In this document: piece by piece, positions 13,445 through 14,540 of the stretch
How positions within the stretch are numbered: position 1 is the first letter of the stretch
How the letters are laid out: each line of letters opens with the position of its first letter
NCBI GenBank assembly: GCA_903893955.1
Contig: CAITOG010000284.1
Location: forward strand, 1-14,540
Length of the DNA stretch: 14,540 bases
Direction: 5' to 3'
Origin: an uncultured Actinomycetes bacterium
GTDB taxonomy: Bacteria; Actinomycetota; Acidimicrobiia; Acidimicrobiales; RAAP-2
Translations under genes and position numbers: made by a program
Notes under the pieces: generated by a model
Databases searched by the model: none
What the model was told of the DNA's origin: nothing
What the model saw: only the letters and a program-made list of their open reading frames with translations

Positions 13445-14484
13445 TGACTGTCCCGCCCACGCGTCCAGCAGCAGACGAGCTCGACAACCTGCACCCTGCA
13501 CTCCGCCGTTGCTGGCACCCTGTGGCACGCTCGGCAGAGGTGGGGTCGGAGCCGTTCCGGTGCGTGCTCCTCGGTGAGCCTTGGGTGCTGTGGCGCGACA
13601 GCGCTGGCGAGCTCAAGGCGCTCGTCGATTGCTGCCCACACCGTCGAGCACCCCTGTCGTTGGGTTGCGTGGTGGGCGATGACATCCAGTGTGGCTATCA
13701 CGGCTGGCGCTTCGACGGTGACGGCACTCTGGTCGCCATCCCTGCCCTTGGCGAGGGCGCCACGCTGCCAGGTGCCGTCAAGGCTGGGTCGCCAGCAGGC
13801 CTCGTCGAGGCGCACGGCATGATCTACCTCGCGCCAGAGGATCCCGTGGTGCCGGTGCCGACGATGGCCGAGGATGGCGACGAGAGCTTCCTGGTCGGGG
13901 ACCTGCCGGTGATCACCACACGCGGGTCGGCGGCGCTGCTCGCTGACAACTTCTTGGACATGGCACACTTCCCGTTCGTCCACGCTGGCACCTTCGGCGC
14001 TGAGGAGGAGCGAGACGTCGCTCCCTATGAAGTGGTCCGAGAGGGCTTGACCACCACGGTCGCGTTCACCCATGCCTTCGCCAACCGGGAGGATCCGGGC
14101 GTCGAGGCAGGCCTGCGACCGCTCATCCAGCAGCGGCGATTGATCTACCGGTTCACCGCGCCGTTCCACCTCTCGCTCAGGATCGAGTACCTCGACGCGG
14201 GAGGTGTCAACACCATCGGCTTCTTCCTCTGTCCGCAGGATGCAGAGACGGTTCGCGTGTACTCGACGCTGTGGCGAGATGACCTCGACGGTGACGTCGA
14301 GCGGATGGCAGAAGCGGTGGCGTTCGAGGTGGCTGTGGTCGAGGAGGATCTGCGGATCCAATCGGCCTACGACCTGCTCTCGGTGCCGCTCGCGCTCAAT
14401 GTCGAAGCGCACACGCGCGTCGACAAGACGACCCTCGAGATGCGTCGAGTGCTCATCGACCTGGTGGCAGAGGCTGCACGATGA
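13444..14484 (+). CDS. Rieske non-heme iron oxygenase, VanA-like oxygenase component
   Basis: The 346-residue product is a Rieske oxygenase alpha-type subunit of the short, vanillate demethylase-like kind. The [2Fe-2S] ligands are C64-P-H66 and C83-x2-H86 (CPHRRAPLS...CGYHGW). The mononuclear iron site is ADNFLDMAHFPFVH, with H175 and H180 as histidine ligands, D172 as the bridging aspartate and D302 (EEDLRIQ) as the likely carboxylate ligand. Such enzymes hydroxylate or demethylate aromatic or cyclic substrates with electrons from a separate reductase, which is not in this window. The frame is open back to 13279, but ATG 13444 gives the family-typical N terminus (LHPALRRCWHPVARSAEV) and has a -10-like element seven bases upstream. 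It overlaps the next gene by ATGA. The substrate is not evident. Confidence 0.93.
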   Translation: MTVPPTRPAADELDNLHPALRRCWHPVARSAEVGSEPFRCVLLGEPWVLWRDSAGELKALVDCCPHRRAPLSLGCVVGDDIQCGYHGWRFDGDGTLVAIPALGEGATLPGAVKAGSPAGLVEAHGMIYLAPEDPVVPVPTMAEDGDESFLVGDLPVITTRGSAALLADNFLDMAHFPFVHAGTFGAEEERDVAPYEVVREGLTTTVAFTHAFANREDPGVEAGLRPLIQQRRLIYRFTAPFHLSLRIEYLDAGGVNTIGFFLCPQDAETVRVYSTLWRDDLDGDVERMAEAVAFEVAVVEEDLRIQSAYDLLSVPLALNVEAHTRVDKTTLEMRRVLIDLVAEAAR

Positions 14485-14540
14485 CCGTGCCCGAAGGCGG
14501 TGGCTTCGTCCCTGTTCCCGACGGCCTTATGCCGGCAGAT
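14481..14540 (+). CDS. Start of a gene coupled to the Rieske oxygenase (cut by window)
   Basis: An ATG at 14481 overlaps the Rieske stop codon as ATGA and opens a frame that runs 20 codons to the window end without a stop. The product begins MTVPEGGGFVPVPDGLMPAD. Its position shows an operon partner of the oxygenase. Twenty residues are too few to identify it; a Pro/Gly-rich start of this sort is seen in several short catabolic proteins, and no choice is made. Confidence 0.6.
   Translation, partial: MTVPEGGGFVPVPDGLMPAD

Noticed and set aside
13252..14412. 386-codon minus-strand frame opposite the Rieske gene
   Set aside because: No domain is visible and the plus-strand frame has all Rieske and iron-site residues.

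Overview
The window is high-GC DNA with tightly packed, often overlapping genes and many GTG/ATG starts. Several features point to an actinobacterium: clpS is followed directly by a DUF2017 gene, the LexA box is of the Gram-positive type (CGAAC-N4-GTTCG), an actinobacterial-style ImuA' is present, and promoters look leaderless. An acidimicrobial or mycobacterium-like lineage is plausible. That placement is inference; no rRNA or other marker gene is present.

Layout. (1) 1-1936, minus strand: a CaiB/BaiF-type CoA-transferase gene whose stop codon overlaps the start of an atypical short-chain dehydrogenase (SDR) cut by the window edge. A near-perfect palindromic operator lies in the promoter. 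(2) 2155-2337, plus: one doubtful small ORF. (3) 2323-5022, minus: clpS, a DUF2017 gene and a YedK/HMCES-type SRAP gene in tight succession, then a strong hairpin, then an LtrA-like membrane protein with its own putative leaderless promoter. (4) 5127-10099, plus: an SOS mutasome cassette imuA'-imuB-dnaE2, with a LexA box lying over the imuA' start codon. ImuB is unusually short. (5) 10150-11097, plus: a secreted histidine-rich protein of unknown function, followed by a convergent intergenic region with overlapping inverted repeats. (6) 11265-13151, minus: an SDR and a DapB-fold NAD(P)-dependent dehydrogenase in one operon, carrying the same operator as region 1. (7) 13444-14540, plus: a Rieske non-heme iron oxygenase of the VanA-like group, translationally coupled to a following gene that is cut off.

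How the genes fit together. Regions 1, 6 and probably 7 look like catabolic genes of acyl-CoA or ring-compound degradation. The 18-bp shared motif ACCTGACNGANCGTCAGA suggests that regions 1 and 6 answer to one repressor that is not encoded here. Region 4 is error-prone translesion synthesis under LexA, and the SRAP protein of region 3 is a second DNA-damage function close by. The most unusual items are the reduced ImuB, the LexA box and leaderless start at imuA', the shared operator, and the SDR that lacks its catalytic tyrosine.
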